NCBI GenBank assembly: GCA_014859605.1
Contig: JACUTW010000023.1
Span: 1 to 33,239, forward strand
DNA length: 33,239 nucleotides
Direction of reading: 5' to 3'
Origin: Desulfuromonadales bacterium
Lineage (GTDB): Bacteria; Desulfobacterota; Desulfuromonadia; Desulfuromonadales; UBA2197
Shown here piece by piece: positions 1-7,236 of this stretch. Both the position numbers and the translations under genes were made by a program. The notes under the pieces are model-generated. The model had not been told where the DNA came from. It worked only from the letters and a program-made list of their open reading frames with translations, and searched no databases. The stretch's first letter is position 1. The number at the start of each line of letters is the position of its first letter.

Positions 1-2202
1 GACTACGACATCAACCTCATCGGCGAGTACAACATCGCCGGCGATCTCTGGGGGATGCTCCCCCTCTTCGACAAGCTCGGCATCCGCATCCTTTCCTGCA
101 TCAGCGGCGACGCCAAATTCGCCGAACTGCGCTACGCCCACCGCGCTAAACTCAACGTCATCATCTGCTCGAAGAGTCTGACCAATCTCGCCAAGAAGAT
201 GAAGACCCGCTGGGGGATCGGTTATCTTGAAGAATCCTTCTACGGCATGACCGATACTGCCAAGGCGCTGCGCGATATTGCCGGTGAACTCGACCGGATT
301 CACGGCAATACGATCATGGCCGAGCGGGTCGAAGCCCTCCTTGCCGAGGAAGAGCCGAAGTGTCGCGTTGCTCTCGAACCGTACAAAAAAGGTTTGGAAG
401 GGAAGCGCTGCGTCCTCTTTACCGGCGGGGTCAAGACCTGGTCGATGGTCAGCGCCCTGCGCGAACTCGGGGTGGAAATCCTCGCCGCCGGTACCCAGAA
501 TTCGACCCTCGATGATTTTCACCGCATGAAGGCGTTGATGCATCAGGACGCGACGATCATCGAGGACACCTCGAGTGCCGGCCTTTTGTCGGTCATGTAC
601 GACAAGCTGCCGGACATGATCGTTGCCGGCGGCAAGACCAAGTATCTGGCACTCAAGACCCGCACCCCCTTTCTCGATATCAACCATGGCCGCGCCCATC
701 CTTATGCCGGTTATGCCGGGATGGTCACCTTTGCCAAACAGCTCGACATGACGGTGAACAACCCGATCTGGCCGATCCTTAACGCCAAGAGCCCTCTGGA
801 GAAGAGACCGGATGAGCTGTCGGCTGATCTTGCTGCAGCGGCCGGGCACGCAGAACGTTGTCTGTCCAAGGACGTAAGGGCACGGCGCGCCGTGCCCTTA
901 CAGGAATCAACCAAAAGCGGCACCGTTAATCCCCAGAAGAATTCGCCGGCCCTGGGCGCCACTCTCGCTTATCTCGGCATCGACAATATGCTCGGCCTGC
1001 TGCACGGCGCCCAGGGCTGTTCGACTTTTATTCGCCTCCAGCTCTCCCGCCACTTTCGCGAGCCGATCGCCCTCAACTCGACGAGCATGAGCGAGGATAT
1101 GGCGATCTTCGGCGGCTGGGAGAATTTGAAGACCGGTATCGGCCGCGTCATCGAGAAGTTTGGACCGGAGATCGTCGGCGTTATGACCACCGGCCTTACC
1201 GAGACGATAGGGGATGATGTGCGCAGCGCCATTGCCCAGTTCCGGGCCGAGCACCCTGAACACGCTGCTGTGCCGGTGGTCTGGGCGAGCACTCCTGACT
1301 ACTGCGGCTCACTGCAGGAAGGGTATGCGGCAGCGGTCGAAGCGATTGTTCACACCATCCCCGAGCCGGGGAGCATGATTCCCGGTCAGGTCACCCTCCT
1401 CCCCGGCGCCCATCTCAGCCCGGCGGATGTCGAAGAGATCAAGATGATGTGCGAGGATTTCGGCCTCGATCCGGTCGTCATCCCGGATTCCTCCTGCGCC
1501 CTCGACGGCCACATCGACGCAACGGTCTCCGCCCTCTCCACCGGCGGGGTCAGCGTCAGCCGCATTCGTCAGGCGGGGCGGAGCAGCGCCACCCTCTTCT
1601 TTGGCGACTCCCTCGCCAAAGCGGCGCGGCTTCTTACGGAGCGCTGCGGCATGCTTTCCTACGGTTTTACTTCAGTGATTGGGCTGGCGGAGATTGATCA
1701 GTTGATGATCGTCCTGGCCGAGCTCGCCAACGCGCCGATCCCGCAGAAGTACCTGCGCCAGCGCAGCCGCCTTTGCGATGCTATGGTCGATTCCCATTAC
1801 CAGTTTGGCCGCAAAAAGATTGCCCTCGCCCTCGAAGGGGATCTCCTCAAGACCCTGACCCCCTTCCTGCACTCCATGGGCTGCGATATCCGGTTGGCGA
1901 TCAGCGCCAGCCGCGTCATCGGCCTCGGCGAACTCCCCTGTGACAACGTGCTGGTCGGCGATCTCGAAGATCTCGAAGAGCAGGCGGGGGGCGTCGATCT
2001 CCTCGTCGCCAACAGCAACGGTCGCCAGGCCGCCGCTACCCTTGGTATCAGCAATCATCTGCGCGCCGGCTATCCGGTCTTCGACCGCATCGGTGCCCAT
2101 CAGCGCACCTGGGTCGGCTATCGCGGCTCGATGCAGTTGATCTTCGAGGTCGGCAATATCTTCATGGCCAGCGCCAAAGAAGCACAGAAACTCCATAATT
2201 AA
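1..2202 (+). CDS. nifEN: NifE-NifN fusion, FeMo-cofactor scaffold (5' end missing)
   Basis: The frame is open from base 1, so the start lies outside the window. The first part is the C-terminal half of NifE: it runs through LSCISGDAKF and the NVIICSKSL segment, whose Cys (codon at 166) aligns with the FeMo-co-ligating Cys of NifD, then FLDINHGRAHPYAGYAG. After a linker of about 40 residues (bases 790-930) comes a complete NifN domain, beginning near SPALGATLAYLGIDN, with GAQGCSTFIRLQLSRHF near its start and GVMTTGLTETIGDD. NifEN matures the NifB product into FeMo-cofactor in the cytoplasm. NifE and NifN are usually separate; a fusion is known in Geobacter. The linker contains a perfect 28-bp palindrome read in frame (874-901). 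It is probably cotranscribed with nifX downstream. Confidence 0.95.
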   Translation, partial: DYDINLIGEYNIAGDLWGMLPLFDKLGIRILSCISGDAKFAELRYAHRAKLNVIICSKSLTNLAKKMKTRWGIGYLEESFYGMTDTAKALRDIAGELDRIHGNTIMAERVEALLAEEEPKCRVALEPYKKGLEGKRCVLFTGGVKTWSMVSALRELGVEILAAGTQNSTLDDFHRMKALMHQDATIIEDTSSAGLLSVMYDKLPDMIVAGGKTKYLALKTRTPFLDINHGRAHPYAGYAGMVTFAKQLDMTVNNPIWPILNAKSPLEKRPDELSADLAAAAGHAERCLSKDVRARRAVPLQESTKSGTVNPQKNSPALGATLAYLGIDNMLGLLHGAQGCSTFIRLQLSRHFREPIALNSTSMSEDMAIFGGWENLKTGIGRVIEKFGPEIVGVMTTGLTETIGDDVRSAIAQFRAEHPEHAAVPVVWASTPDYCGSLQEGYAAAVEAIVHTIPEPGSMIPGQVTLLPGAHLSPADVEEIKMMCEDFGLDPVVIPDSSCALDGHIDATVSALSTGGVSVSRIRQAGRSSATLFFGDSLAKAARLLTERCGMLSYGFTSVIGLAEIDQLMIVLAELANAPIPQKYLRQRSRLCDAMVDSHYQFGRKKIALALEGDLLKTLTPFLHSMGCDIRLAISASRVIGLGELPCDNVLVGDLEDLEEQAGGVDLLVANSNGRQAAATLGISNHLRAGYPVFDRIGAHQRTWVGYRGSMQLIFEVGNIFMASAKEAQKLHN
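874..901. repeat. Perfect 28-bp palindrome inside nifEN
   Basis: The left arm GTAAGGGCACGGCG is followed without a spacer by its exact reverse complement CGCCGTGCCCTTAC. The outer arms resemble the GTAGGGGCGC...GCGCCCCTAC palindromes found between genes in this window. In the nifEN frame it encodes VRARRAVPL, in the linker between the NifE and NifN domains. Confidence 0.85.
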
Positions 2203-2221
2203 ACTGAGAACAAGGCTGTCT

Positions 2222-2359
2222 CACACGGATCAACACGGATGTGACGGATAAACGACGGATCAATCAAAAGGGGATAAAGGCTTGAAGATAAAGATGTGTT
2301 GGTCAACGTTTAATCAGATTTATCCGTAAAAATCCGTCCAATCAGATTTTATCCGTGTG
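2222..2359. repeat. Inverted repeats built on ATCCGTGT units
   Basis: The 248-base gap between nifEN and nifX holds several copies of (A)CGGAT on its left side and ATCCGT on its right side. The outer arms CACACGGAT (2222-2230) and ATCCGTGTG (2351-2359) are exact complements, so a long hairpin is possible. No sigma-54 promoter or terminator with a T-run was found here, so nifX is probably read through from nifEN. Confidence 0.5.
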
Positions 2360-2450
2360 CAAAATGCTTTTTAAGTTTTCACCGGGGGTCACCATGATCC
2401 ATACCCGTCGTCTCCATCTGGTTGAGAGTCACAAACTGAAAGGATTGGCT

Positions 2451-2837
2451 ATGAAAGTCGCATTCGCCAGTACTGACAAAATCCATATCGATGAACACTT
2501 TGGCCGCGCCGAGAATTTTTTGATCTGGGAGATCGGCCCAGAGGAAGCGGCCTTTTCGGGCGTTTTGCAGGTGTATAGCGCCGGGGAGGATGAAGAGAAT
2601 CGCATCGAAGCGCGCGGCGCCGCCCTCGCTGATTGTGCTCTGGTCTACGTCGCCCAGATTGGCGGGCCGGCGGCGGCGCGGCTGGTCGCCAAGAAGATTC
2701 ACCCGATCAAGAGTAAGGATTGTGAGCCGATTGCCGAGGTCGTCGTCAAGCTGCAGGAGGTGCTGCGCAATAATCCGCCGCCGTGGTTGAAGAAGGCGAT
2801 GCTCAAGGGCGAACGGCCGGGATTTGTCGAACGTTAG
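2451..2837 (+). CDS. nifX: NifX, FeMo-co/NifB-co carrier protein
   Basis: The 128-residue product begins MKVAFASTDKIHIDEHFGRAENF, the N-terminal signature of the NifX/NifB-C-terminal/NafY fold that binds iron-molybdenum cofactor intermediates. The His-Phe-Gly segment is the conserved part. The C-terminus (NPPPWLKKAM) is typical of NifX proper. NifX carries NifB-co or VK-cluster to and from NifEN in the cytoplasm. An in-frame ATG at 2355 exists, but the start at 2451 has an AAAGGA ribosome site and gives the usual NifX N-terminus. It lies directly downstream of nifEN, as in many nif operons. Confidence 0.88.
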   Translation: MKVAFASTDKIHIDEHFGRAENFLIWEIGPEEAAFSGVLQVYSAGEDEENRIEARGAALADCALVYVAQIGGPAAARLVAKKIHPIKSKDCEPIAEVVVKLQEVLRNNPPPWLKKAMLKGERPGFVER

Positions 2838-2853
2838 GATGAAATTACAGATG

Positions 2854-2898
2854 TAGTGGCGCAATTCATTGCGCCCAGGGCTTGATAAATCGCGCCCC
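2854..2898. repeat. Degenerate GTAGGGGCGC-type palindromic repeat
   Basis: The sequence reads GTAGTGGCGCAATTCATTGC, then GCCC, and closes with CGCGCCCCTAC. It contains an internal GGCGCAAT/ATTGCGCC hairpin. It sits between nifX and the ferredoxin gene and belongs to the same family as the copies at 3922 and 30477. Confidence 0.65.
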
Positions 2899-2934
2899 TA
2901 CGAAAAATAAACAACACCAACAAGGAGAAAAACC

Positions 2935-3204
2935 ATGGCGTATCTCACCGGTAAAACCCGCGGCGGCAAGGACTGGACCCCGGCCTTCGCTGAAGCGATC
3001 GACCCCGAAAAGTGCATCGGCTGCGGTCGCTGCTACAAATCCTGCGCCCGCAAGGTTCTCGGACCTGAAGATCTTGTCGACGAAGAGACCGATTCGACGC
3101 GCATGGTCATGACCATCATCGATGCCGGCGACTGCACCGGCTGCGCCAGCTGCGGCGTCGCCTGTCCGAAGAACTGCTTCACCTTCAAGCCGTTGACGAT
3201 CTGA
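2935..3204 (+). CDS. nif-type 2[4Fe-4S] ferredoxin
   Basis: The 89-residue protein has two cluster motifs: C27-IG-C30-GR-C33-YKS-C37 and C67-TG-C70-AS-C73-GVA-C77-P, with an extra Cys at 81. The spacing, the N-terminal YLTGKTRGGKDWTP and the position between two NifX-family genes match the nif-specific ferredoxin III (FdxB-like) family. That family probably supplies electrons for nitrogenase cofactor assembly or for NifB. The first motif lacks the Pro that usually follows its fourth Cys (it reads CAR). The start has a strong AAGGAGA ribosome site. The family assignment is secure; the exact electron partner is inferred. Confidence 0.9.
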   Translation: MAYLTGKTRGGKDWTPAFAEAIDPEKCIGCGRCYKSCARKVLGPEDLVDEETDSTRMVMTIIDAGDCTGCASCGVACPKNCFTFKPLTI

Positions 3205-3228
3205 GTTTTTATGGAAAATTTTCAAATT

Positions 3229-3376
3229 GTAAGGCTGTTGGGTTACGCGATGTAGCTGCTAACCCAACCTACGAAAAGTTGGTAGGTCGTGTTGAGGAAC
3301 GAAACGCGACGGATTTTCAATGCAAACGTTGTCAGCGTTGCGTTTCGCGATGAATCAGCTCAACAGCAACCTACGA
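3229..3376. repeat. Two adjacent imperfect inverted repeats
   Basis: The first has GTTGGGTT (3238-3245) facing AACCCAAC (3261-3268). The second starts near GTAGGTCGTGTTGAGG (3283) and ends with CAACAGCAACCTAC (3361-3374), with ACGAAACGCGAC and GCGTTTCGCG as inner arms. Both look like dispersed GTAGGTTGGGTT-type intergenic repeats. They fill the gap before the second nifX-like gene. Confidence 0.5.
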
Positions 3377-3394
3377 AATGATAGGGAGGTTCTT

Positions 3395-3751
3395 ATGCGT
3401 ATCGCCGTGGCATCAAAATCCGGGACAGACGTCGATCAGCACTTCGGCCATGCCGAACGTTTTCTCCTTTACGAATACAACCGTGGCAATCCGGTGGCGG
3501 CCGGTGAGGTGGTGGTGGAGAAGTACTGTTCCTACGATCCCGAGCATCCCTTCCGTCATCGCCAGTTCGACGCAATCGTCGCTGCGTTGGCCGGATGCCG
3601 GGTGGTGATCACCGCCATGATCGGTGAATATCCCCTGGCTGAACTGGAGAAGGCCGGCCTCAAGCATGTCACTGCCAGCGGTCCGATCGCTGCGGCCTTG
3701 CAAGCGGCCCATGGAGAAGCCTGCGGTTGCGCCTGCCGTGGATGTCCGTAA
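3395..3751 (+). CDS. NifX/NifB-C-terminal-domain protein with Cys-rich tail
   Basis: The 118-residue product starts MRIAVASKSGTDVDQHFGHAERF, the dinitrogenase iron-molybdenum cofactor-binding fold shared by NifX, NafY and the C-terminus of many NifB proteins. NifB in this window lacks that domain, so this protein may supply it in trans (inference). It ends with GEACGCACRGCP, four Cys in nine residues, which could bind metal. The chosen ATG follows a GGGAGG ribosome site; an upstream in-frame ATG at 3320 lies inside repeat sequence. A strong terminator follows at 3789, so it ends the nifEN-nifX-fdx transcript. Confidence 0.82.
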   Translation: MRIAVASKSGTDVDQHFGHAERFLLYEYNRGNPVAAGEVVVEKYCSYDPEHPFRHRQFDAIVAALAGCRVVITAMIGEYPLAELEKAGLKHVTASGPIAAALQAAHGEACGCACRGCP

Positions 3752-3788
3752 ATCCAGCAAAAAATCCAGAGTGAATTGCCAAGGGCAT

Positions 3789-3833
3789 GGGCAGATGGAT
3801 GGGTGAGGGCCCTCCCTCTGCCCGATTTTTTTT
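3789..3833 (+). terminator. Rho-independent terminator after the second nifX-like gene
   Basis: The outer stem GGGCAGA (3789-3795) pairs with TCTGCCC (3817-3823), and GAGGGCCCTC lies inside. Eight T residues follow (3826-3833). It separates the nifEN transcript from nifB, which has its own promoter. Confidence 0.85.
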
Positions 3834-3921
3834 GGGCTTGTCAGTATCTGCTTAATAATTAAACGATCAGAGCGGCGATGCTCAGCGTCGCGGCACGCTG
3901 TCCTTGTCATTATCTTTACTG

Positions 3922-3951
3922 GTAGGGGCGCACACACAGGTGCGCCCCTAC
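3922..3951. repeat. GTAGGGGCGCAC palindromic repeat next to the nifB promoter
   Basis: GTAGGGGCGCAC (3922-3933) is the exact reverse complement of GTGCGCCCCTAC (3940-3951). The right end stops one base before the -24 element of the nifB sigma-54 promoter, so it may separate the promoter from any upstream activator site. Confidence 0.8.
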
Positions 3952-3952
3952 A

Positions 3953-3969
3953 TGGCACAACCAATGCAA
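3953..3969 (+). promoter_or_regulatory. Sigma-54 promoter of nifB
   Basis: TGGCACAACCAATGCAA has an exact -24 TGGCAC, GG-N10-GC spacing (GG 3954-3955, GC 3966-3967) and a -12 ATGCA. The predicted start of transcription is near 3979, two bases before the first ANTAR-type hairpin. Confidence 0.8.
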
Positions 3970-3980
3970 TAACCTCAGTC

Positions 3981-4054
3981 AGTACAAAGATGTACTCGAC
4001 AATCAGAATACGGCAACGACGCCCCGACGGTTATGCACCGTGCGGGGATTTTTT
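3981..4054 (+). promoter_or_regulatory. ANTAR-type antiterminator/terminator leader of nifB
   Basis: Hairpin P1 is AGTAC-[AAAGAT]-GTACT (3981-3996). After a 15-base linker comes P2, GGC-[AACGAC]-GCC (4012-4023). Both loops have six bases with A at position 1 and G at position 4, as in RNAs bound by ANTAR proteins. The right arm of P2 overlaps the left arm of a terminator: CCCCG+ACGGT (4022-4031) pairs with ACCGT+CGGGG (4037-4047, one bulged G), followed by six T. P2 and the terminator cannot form together. The P2 stem has only 3 bp and would need protein for stability. Confidence 0.78.
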
Positions 4055-4078
4055 GTTCCGTTCGTTACTCACCAGCAA

Positions 4079-4114
4079 GGGCGCTTTGCGGATTTTCCGC
4101 AAGCGCCCCTTTTT
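4079..4114 (+). terminator. Second terminator-like hairpin in the nifB leader
   Basis: GGGCGCTT(T)GCGGA (4079-4092) pairs with TCCGCAAGCGCCC (4096-4108), with one bulged T and a three-T loop, followed by five T (4110-4114). It lies 25 bases beyond the first terminator and just ahead of the nifB ribosome site. No separate hexaloop hairpin was found for it. Confidence 0.7.
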
Positions 4115-4134
4115 GTCCCAGCGAGGAGGTTCCC

Positions 4135-5004
4135 ATGGCTTCAGCCTGCCCGATGATGAAAAAGCAGCTCAGCGATCATCCCTGTTTCGGCGGCGATCAT
4201 ACCGCTAACGGTCGCATCCATCTCCCCGTCGCCCCCGGCTGCAACATCAAGTGCGGCTTCTGCGAGCGCAAGTTCGACTGTGCCAACGAAAGCCGTCCCG
4301 GCGTCACCAGCCGTATCCTTTCGCCCCAGGAAGGGCTGGAGCGGGTCAATCTCGTCCTCCGTCACCCGACGGTCGGGCCGAAGCTCAAGGTCGTCGGTAT
4401 CGCCGGCCCCGGCGATCCCCTCGCCAACCCCCGCACCTTCGAGACCTTCCGCCTGATCAAGGCGGCGCATCCAAACATGACCCTCTGTCTGTCGACCAAC
4501 GGCCTGCTGCTGCCGGAGAAGTTGCCGGAGCTGGTCGATCTCGATCTGCACAGTCTGACCGTGACCGTCAACGCCCTGACCCCGGAGGTCGGCGCCCAGG
4601 TCTATGAGTGGATCAACTATCAGGGGAAACGTTACGATGGTATCGAAGGGGCGAAGATCCTCCTCGAAAAACAGCTCGCCGGCATCGAGGCCGCGGCCCA
4701 GACCGGGCTCCTCATCAAGATCAATCATGTCTACATCCCCGGCGTCAACGATCACGAAACCTTTGAGCTCGCCGTCAAAATGCGGCAGCTCGGGGCGACG
4801 ATGATGAATATCATCCCGGTCATCCCCATCGGCCGCTTTGCCGGCTGGGAAGAGCCGTCGCCGGCGGTGATGGAGCTGGTCCGCAACCAGGCCGAATCGA
4901 TCCTCTCCCAGGCGCGCCACTGCAAACAGTGCCGTGCCGATGCCGTCGGGATGATCGGTCAGGATCTCGATCTGGCGACCCTCGAAGCGCGGTCGGCCCG
5001 CTAA
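4135..5004 (+). CDS. nifB: NifB, radical SAM NifB-co synthase
   Basis: The 289-residue enzyme joins two Fe-S units with a carbide and sulfide to form NifB-co, the precursor of all nitrogenase cofactors. The SAM-cluster motif is C36-NIK-C40-GF-C43, inside the NifB signature RIHLPVAPGCNIKCGFC, followed by FDCANESRPGVTS. HPCF at 15-18 and the C-terminal HCKQCRADAVG supply further conserved Cys. It is the short form without a NifX domain; two NifX-family proteins are encoded just upstream. The ATG at 4135 follows a GAGGAGG ribosome site and gives the normal N-terminus; an earlier in-frame ATG at 4033 lies inside the first terminator. Expression is predicted to need sigma-54 and antitermination. 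Confidence 0.97.
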   Translation: MASACPMMKKQLSDHPCFGGDHTANGRIHLPVAPGCNIKCGFCERKFDCANESRPGVTSRILSPQEGLERVNLVLRHPTVGPKLKVVGIAGPGDPLANPRTFETFRLIKAAHPNMTLCLSTNGLLLPEKLPELVDLDLHSLTVTVNALTPEVGAQVYEWINYQGKRYDGIEGAKILLEKQLAGIEAAAQTGLLIKINHVYIPGVNDHETFELAVKMRQLGATMMNIIPVIPIGRFAGWEEPSPAVMELVRNQAESILSQARHCKQCRADAVGMIGQDLDLATLEARSAR

Positions 5005-5027
5005 GCTGGCGGGAAAGGAGGAAGCTC

Positions 5028-5765
5028 ATGGCTCCGGATATGCTGCTTTTGCTCACCGTATCGATCTTTGTTGTCGCCATCCTTTACGGCAGTGTCGGCC
5101 ACGGCGGCGCTTCGGGCTACATCGCCCTCATGGCCCTTTGCGGTCTAGCGCCGGCCCTGCTCAAGCCGACCGCTCTGACGTTGAATATCGTCGTTTCGGC
5201 GACGGTGGCCTGGTGCTTTATCCGTTCCGGGCACTTTGCCTGGCGCCTCTTCTGGCCCTTTGCCTTGACCTCGATTCCGGCAAGCTTCATCGGCGGCGCG
5301 CTGACCCTGCCGCCGGAGATTTACCGCCCCCTCCTCGGTGGCGCGCTCCTCTTTGCGGCCCTCCGCCTTGTCCTGAAAATCCGCGATGATGGTCGGCCGC
5401 AAAAATCTCCCCCCCTTCCTTTGGCCCTGCTGATCGGCGCCGGCTTCGGCCTCCTCTCCGGCCTCACCGGCATCGGCGGCGGCATCTTTCTCAGTCCTCT
5501 CCTCCTCCTTTGCGGCTGGGGGAGGGCGCGCGAGGTTGCCGGCGTTGCCGCCCTCTTTATCCTCGTCAACTCCAGCGCCGGCCTCCTCGGGCATGTCGGT
5601 GTCCTTGCTAAAATCCCGAGCTTTACCCCCCTCCTCGCTGCCGCTGCCTTTGCCGGCGGCCTCCTCGGCGCCACTCTCGGCTGCCGGCTGCTGCCGACAC
5701 GGGTGCTTATCCCGGCGCTGTCGCTGGTGCTGTTACTGGCCGGGAGCAAGTTGATTTTGCTGTAG
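5028..5765 (+). CDS. TauE/SafE-family membrane permease
   Basis: The 245-residue hydrophobic protein has about seven or eight membrane segments. It shows the TauE/SafE pattern: N-terminal AILYGSVGHGGASGYIALMAL and an internal repeat GLLSGLTGIGGGIFLSPLLLL. Members export sulfite or other small organic anions across the inner membrane; the substrate cannot be told from sequence. It starts 23 bases after nifB with a GGAGGAAG ribosome site, so it is probably in the nifB transcript. Cofactor synthesis consumes sulfur, so a role in sulfur-anion balance is possible, but this is only inferred from position. Confidence 0.85.
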   Translation: MAPDMLLLLTVSIFVVAILYGSVGHGGASGYIALMALCGLAPALLKPTALTLNIVVSATVAWCFIRSGHFAWRLFWPFALTSIPASFIGGALTLPPEIYRPLLGGALLFAALRLVLKIRDDGRPQKSPPLPLALLIGAGFGLLSGLTGIGGGIFLSPLLLLCGWGRAREVAGVAALFILVNSSAGLLGHVGVLAKIPSFTPLLAAAAFAGGLLGATLGCRLLPTRVLIPALSLVLLLAGSKLILL

Positions 5766-5846
5766 TGAGGTGCGAGAGGGCAGGGGGAAGGCAGACAGTT
5801 ATCGACTGCCGGCCTACCGCTGGCTTGACGGAGAAAGGGGAAACAA

Positions 5847-6515
5847 GTGCTTTACATCATCCAGAACCATCCAGATGTTCCGGCCGGGATCTACGGCGAC
5901 CTGCTCAAGACCGCCCGTATCCCCTTTCAGACGATTCGTGCGGATCGTGGCGTACCGTTGCCGACCGCGACTTCAGCGACGGCGGTCATCGTCCTCGGCG
6001 GCTATATGGGCGTCCATGATGTGGAGCAGTTCCCGTTTCTGCACGGGGTCAAGAATTTTGTCCGCGACTGCGTGAGCGCCAATACTCCCCTCTTCGGCAT
6101 CTGTCTCGGTGGGCAACTCCTGGCCGAAGTCCTCGGGGGTGAGGTGAAGGCCTGTTGTTGCGGTGAAAAGGGGGTCTGTCAGCTGAAGTTGACACCCGCC
6201 GGCAAAAAAGATCCCCTTTTCAGTGGAGTGAAGGTCCCCTTCTCCGCTTTTCAGTGGCACAACGATAGCTTCTCCCCCCCGCCGACGGCGCAATGGCTCG
6301 CCAGTTCAGCGACCTGTCCGGGACAGGCCTTCCGGCATGGCCGCGCATGGGGTGTGCAATTTCATCCGGAAGCTGATCTGGCGATTGTGCGGGATTGGAC
6401 GAAGGAGAGTGGGCGGAGCTTGGAATATCAGCAGGATTTTTCCCGGGGAGAGATTGAGTTGCGCAGTTTCGGATCGCGCTTGCTCGGCAATTTCCTCGAA
6501 ATGGCCGGGTGTTGA
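5847..6515 (+). CDS. Class I glutamine amidotransferase-like protein
   Basis: The 222-residue protein has a GuaA-N-terminal-type fold. The nucleophile motif is GICLGGQ (Cys86) and the His-Glu pair is in QFHPEAD (His173, Glu175), so the Cys-His-Glu triad is intact. No synthase domain is attached. Stand-alone members act on small amines or glutamyl compounds; the substrate here is unknown. The start is GTG at 5847, after GAGAAAGGGG. It follows the permease by 81 bases and may be the last gene of the nifB transcript. A terminator-like hairpin lies at 6595. Confidence 0.8.
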   Translation: MLYIIQNHPDVPAGIYGDLLKTARIPFQTIRADRGVPLPTATSATAVIVLGGYMGVHDVEQFPFLHGVKNFVRDCVSANTPLFGICLGGQLLAEVLGGEVKACCCGEKGVCQLKLTPAGKKDPLFSGVKVPFSAFQWHNDSFSPPPTAQWLASSATCPGQAFRHGRAWGVQFHPEADLAIVRDWTKESGRSLEYQQDFSRGEIELRSFGSRLLGNFLEMAGC

Positions 6516-6534
6516 TTTTTCATATCTATTCAGC

Positions 6535-6562
6535 GCCCCCTTTGGAAAAGGGGGGCTGGGGG
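6535..6562. repeat. G/C-tract dispersed repeat
   Basis: CCCCCTTT-GG-AAAAGGGGGG is followed by a G-run. It resembles the C-tract/G-tract repeat at 27621-27666 and lies just after the amidotransferase gene. Confidence 0.5.
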
Positions 6563-6594
6563 GGATTTCTTTTTGCAGCCAGGCAAACTCCCCT

Positions 6595-6619
6595 AAGGCG
6601 GCCAAATTGGTCGCCTTTT
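6595..6619 (+). terminator. Terminator-like hairpin after the amidotransferase gene
   Basis: AAGGCGGCCA pairs with TGGTCGCCTT (one G.T pair) and is followed by TT. It is nearly symmetrical and could also work on the other strand for parDE read-through. Confidence 0.5.
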
Positions 6620-6646
6620 GCGTTGGGTTTGGAAGAGGAAAGGGAC

Positions 6647-6784
6647 ATGACAGAATTGACCCAGCGAATTAATCAGGTGGTCAAAGCCACGTCTCACAAT
6701 CCATGCGTCCGTGTAGAATACGAACAATTTCTATCGAATCTTTGGATTTCTGGCGATAAAAGATCACATGACTTCCAGCACTAA
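6647..6784 (+). CDS. Possible truncated 45-aa reading frame facing parE
   Basis: An ATG at 6647 preceded by GAGGAAAGGGAC opens a 45-residue frame (MTELTQRINQVVKATSHNPC...). After about 11 codons it runs into the antisense of parE and ends there. The good ribosome site and plausible first residues suggest the 5' remnant of a gene cut by arrival of the parDE pair. It could equally be chance. No family was recognised. Confidence 0.2.
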   Translation: MTELTQRINQVVKATSHNPCVRVEYEQFLSNLWISGDKRSHDFQH

Positions 6785-6974
6785 ATTTTCGGTAGCCGCT
6801 GCGAATATCGCTGCAATCCTTCCCTGTCCGCGGATAGGCAGCCAGTTGTTGAAAGGACATATCCAACATTTCCAGATACAGATTGCGCTGTTCGCGTCCC
6901 CAATGTCCCAAAGTATAGCGACCAATATCCTTTAAATCGGCAATGGCCTTCTTCGTGAGGCTGAAGGTTGGCAT
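6681..6974 (-). CDS. parE: ParE/RelE-superfamily toxin
   Basis: The 97-residue protein has the ParE fold signature: FSLTKKAIADLKDIGRYTLGHWG at the start, then YPRTGKDCSDIRSGYRKFSAGSHVIFY and a terminal VRILHGRMD. ParE toxins usually inhibit DNA gyrase; some relatives cut mRNA, so the target is unproven. Its ATG overlaps the parD stop by one base (TGATG), so translation is coupled. The pair lies downstream of the HTH and 96-aa genes but has its own promoter. Confidence 0.9.
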   Translation of the reverse strand: MPTFSLTKKAIADLKDIGRYTLGHWGREQRNLYLEMLDMSFQQLAAYPRTGKDCSDIRSGYRKFSAGSHVIFYRQKSKDSIEIVRILHGRMDCETWL

Positions 6975-7219
6975 CAGTTGCAGCAGCCGTCGTCGTCAAG
7001 TTCCTTGAGCAAAGCCTTAAGAGAATAGTCGGCTTCGCCGCTTTCTTCCCCCTCGACAAGCGCTCGACGCAACAAGGAAAGTTTGGTTTCACGCTCTTCA
7101 AGAAGTCGTAACCCAGCTCGTACTGCCTCGCTTGCTGATCCAAAATGACCTTGGGCGACTTGTTGAGAGATGAATTGTTCGTAATGTGAGCCGAGCGTGA
7201 CGCTGGTATTTTTTTGCAT
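6974..7219 (-). CDS. parD: ParD-type antitoxin
   Basis: The 81-residue protein begins MQKNTSVTLGSHYEQFISQQVAQGHF, the ribbon-helix-helix DNA-binding domain, and continues SASEAVRAGLRLLEERE, the usual linker to the toxin-binding tail. It should neutralise ParE and repress the parDE promoter. Start codons further upstream exist in the frame, but the ATG at 7219 follows GGAGG and gives the family N-terminus. The tail ends DDDGCCN, with two adjacent Cys that are unusual for ParD. Confidence 0.9.
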   Translation of the reverse strand: MQKNTSVTLGSHYEQFISQQVAQGHFGSASEAVRAGLRLLEERETKLSLLRRALVEGEESGEADYSLKALLKELDDDGCCN

Positions 7220-7236
7220 GGGATAGGCCTCCAACA

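Noticed and set aside
2857-2873. Possible sigma-54 promoter TGGCGC...TTGCG before the ferredoxin
   Set aside because: GG to GC spacing is 11 instead of 10, and the sequence is the arm of a palindromic repeat.
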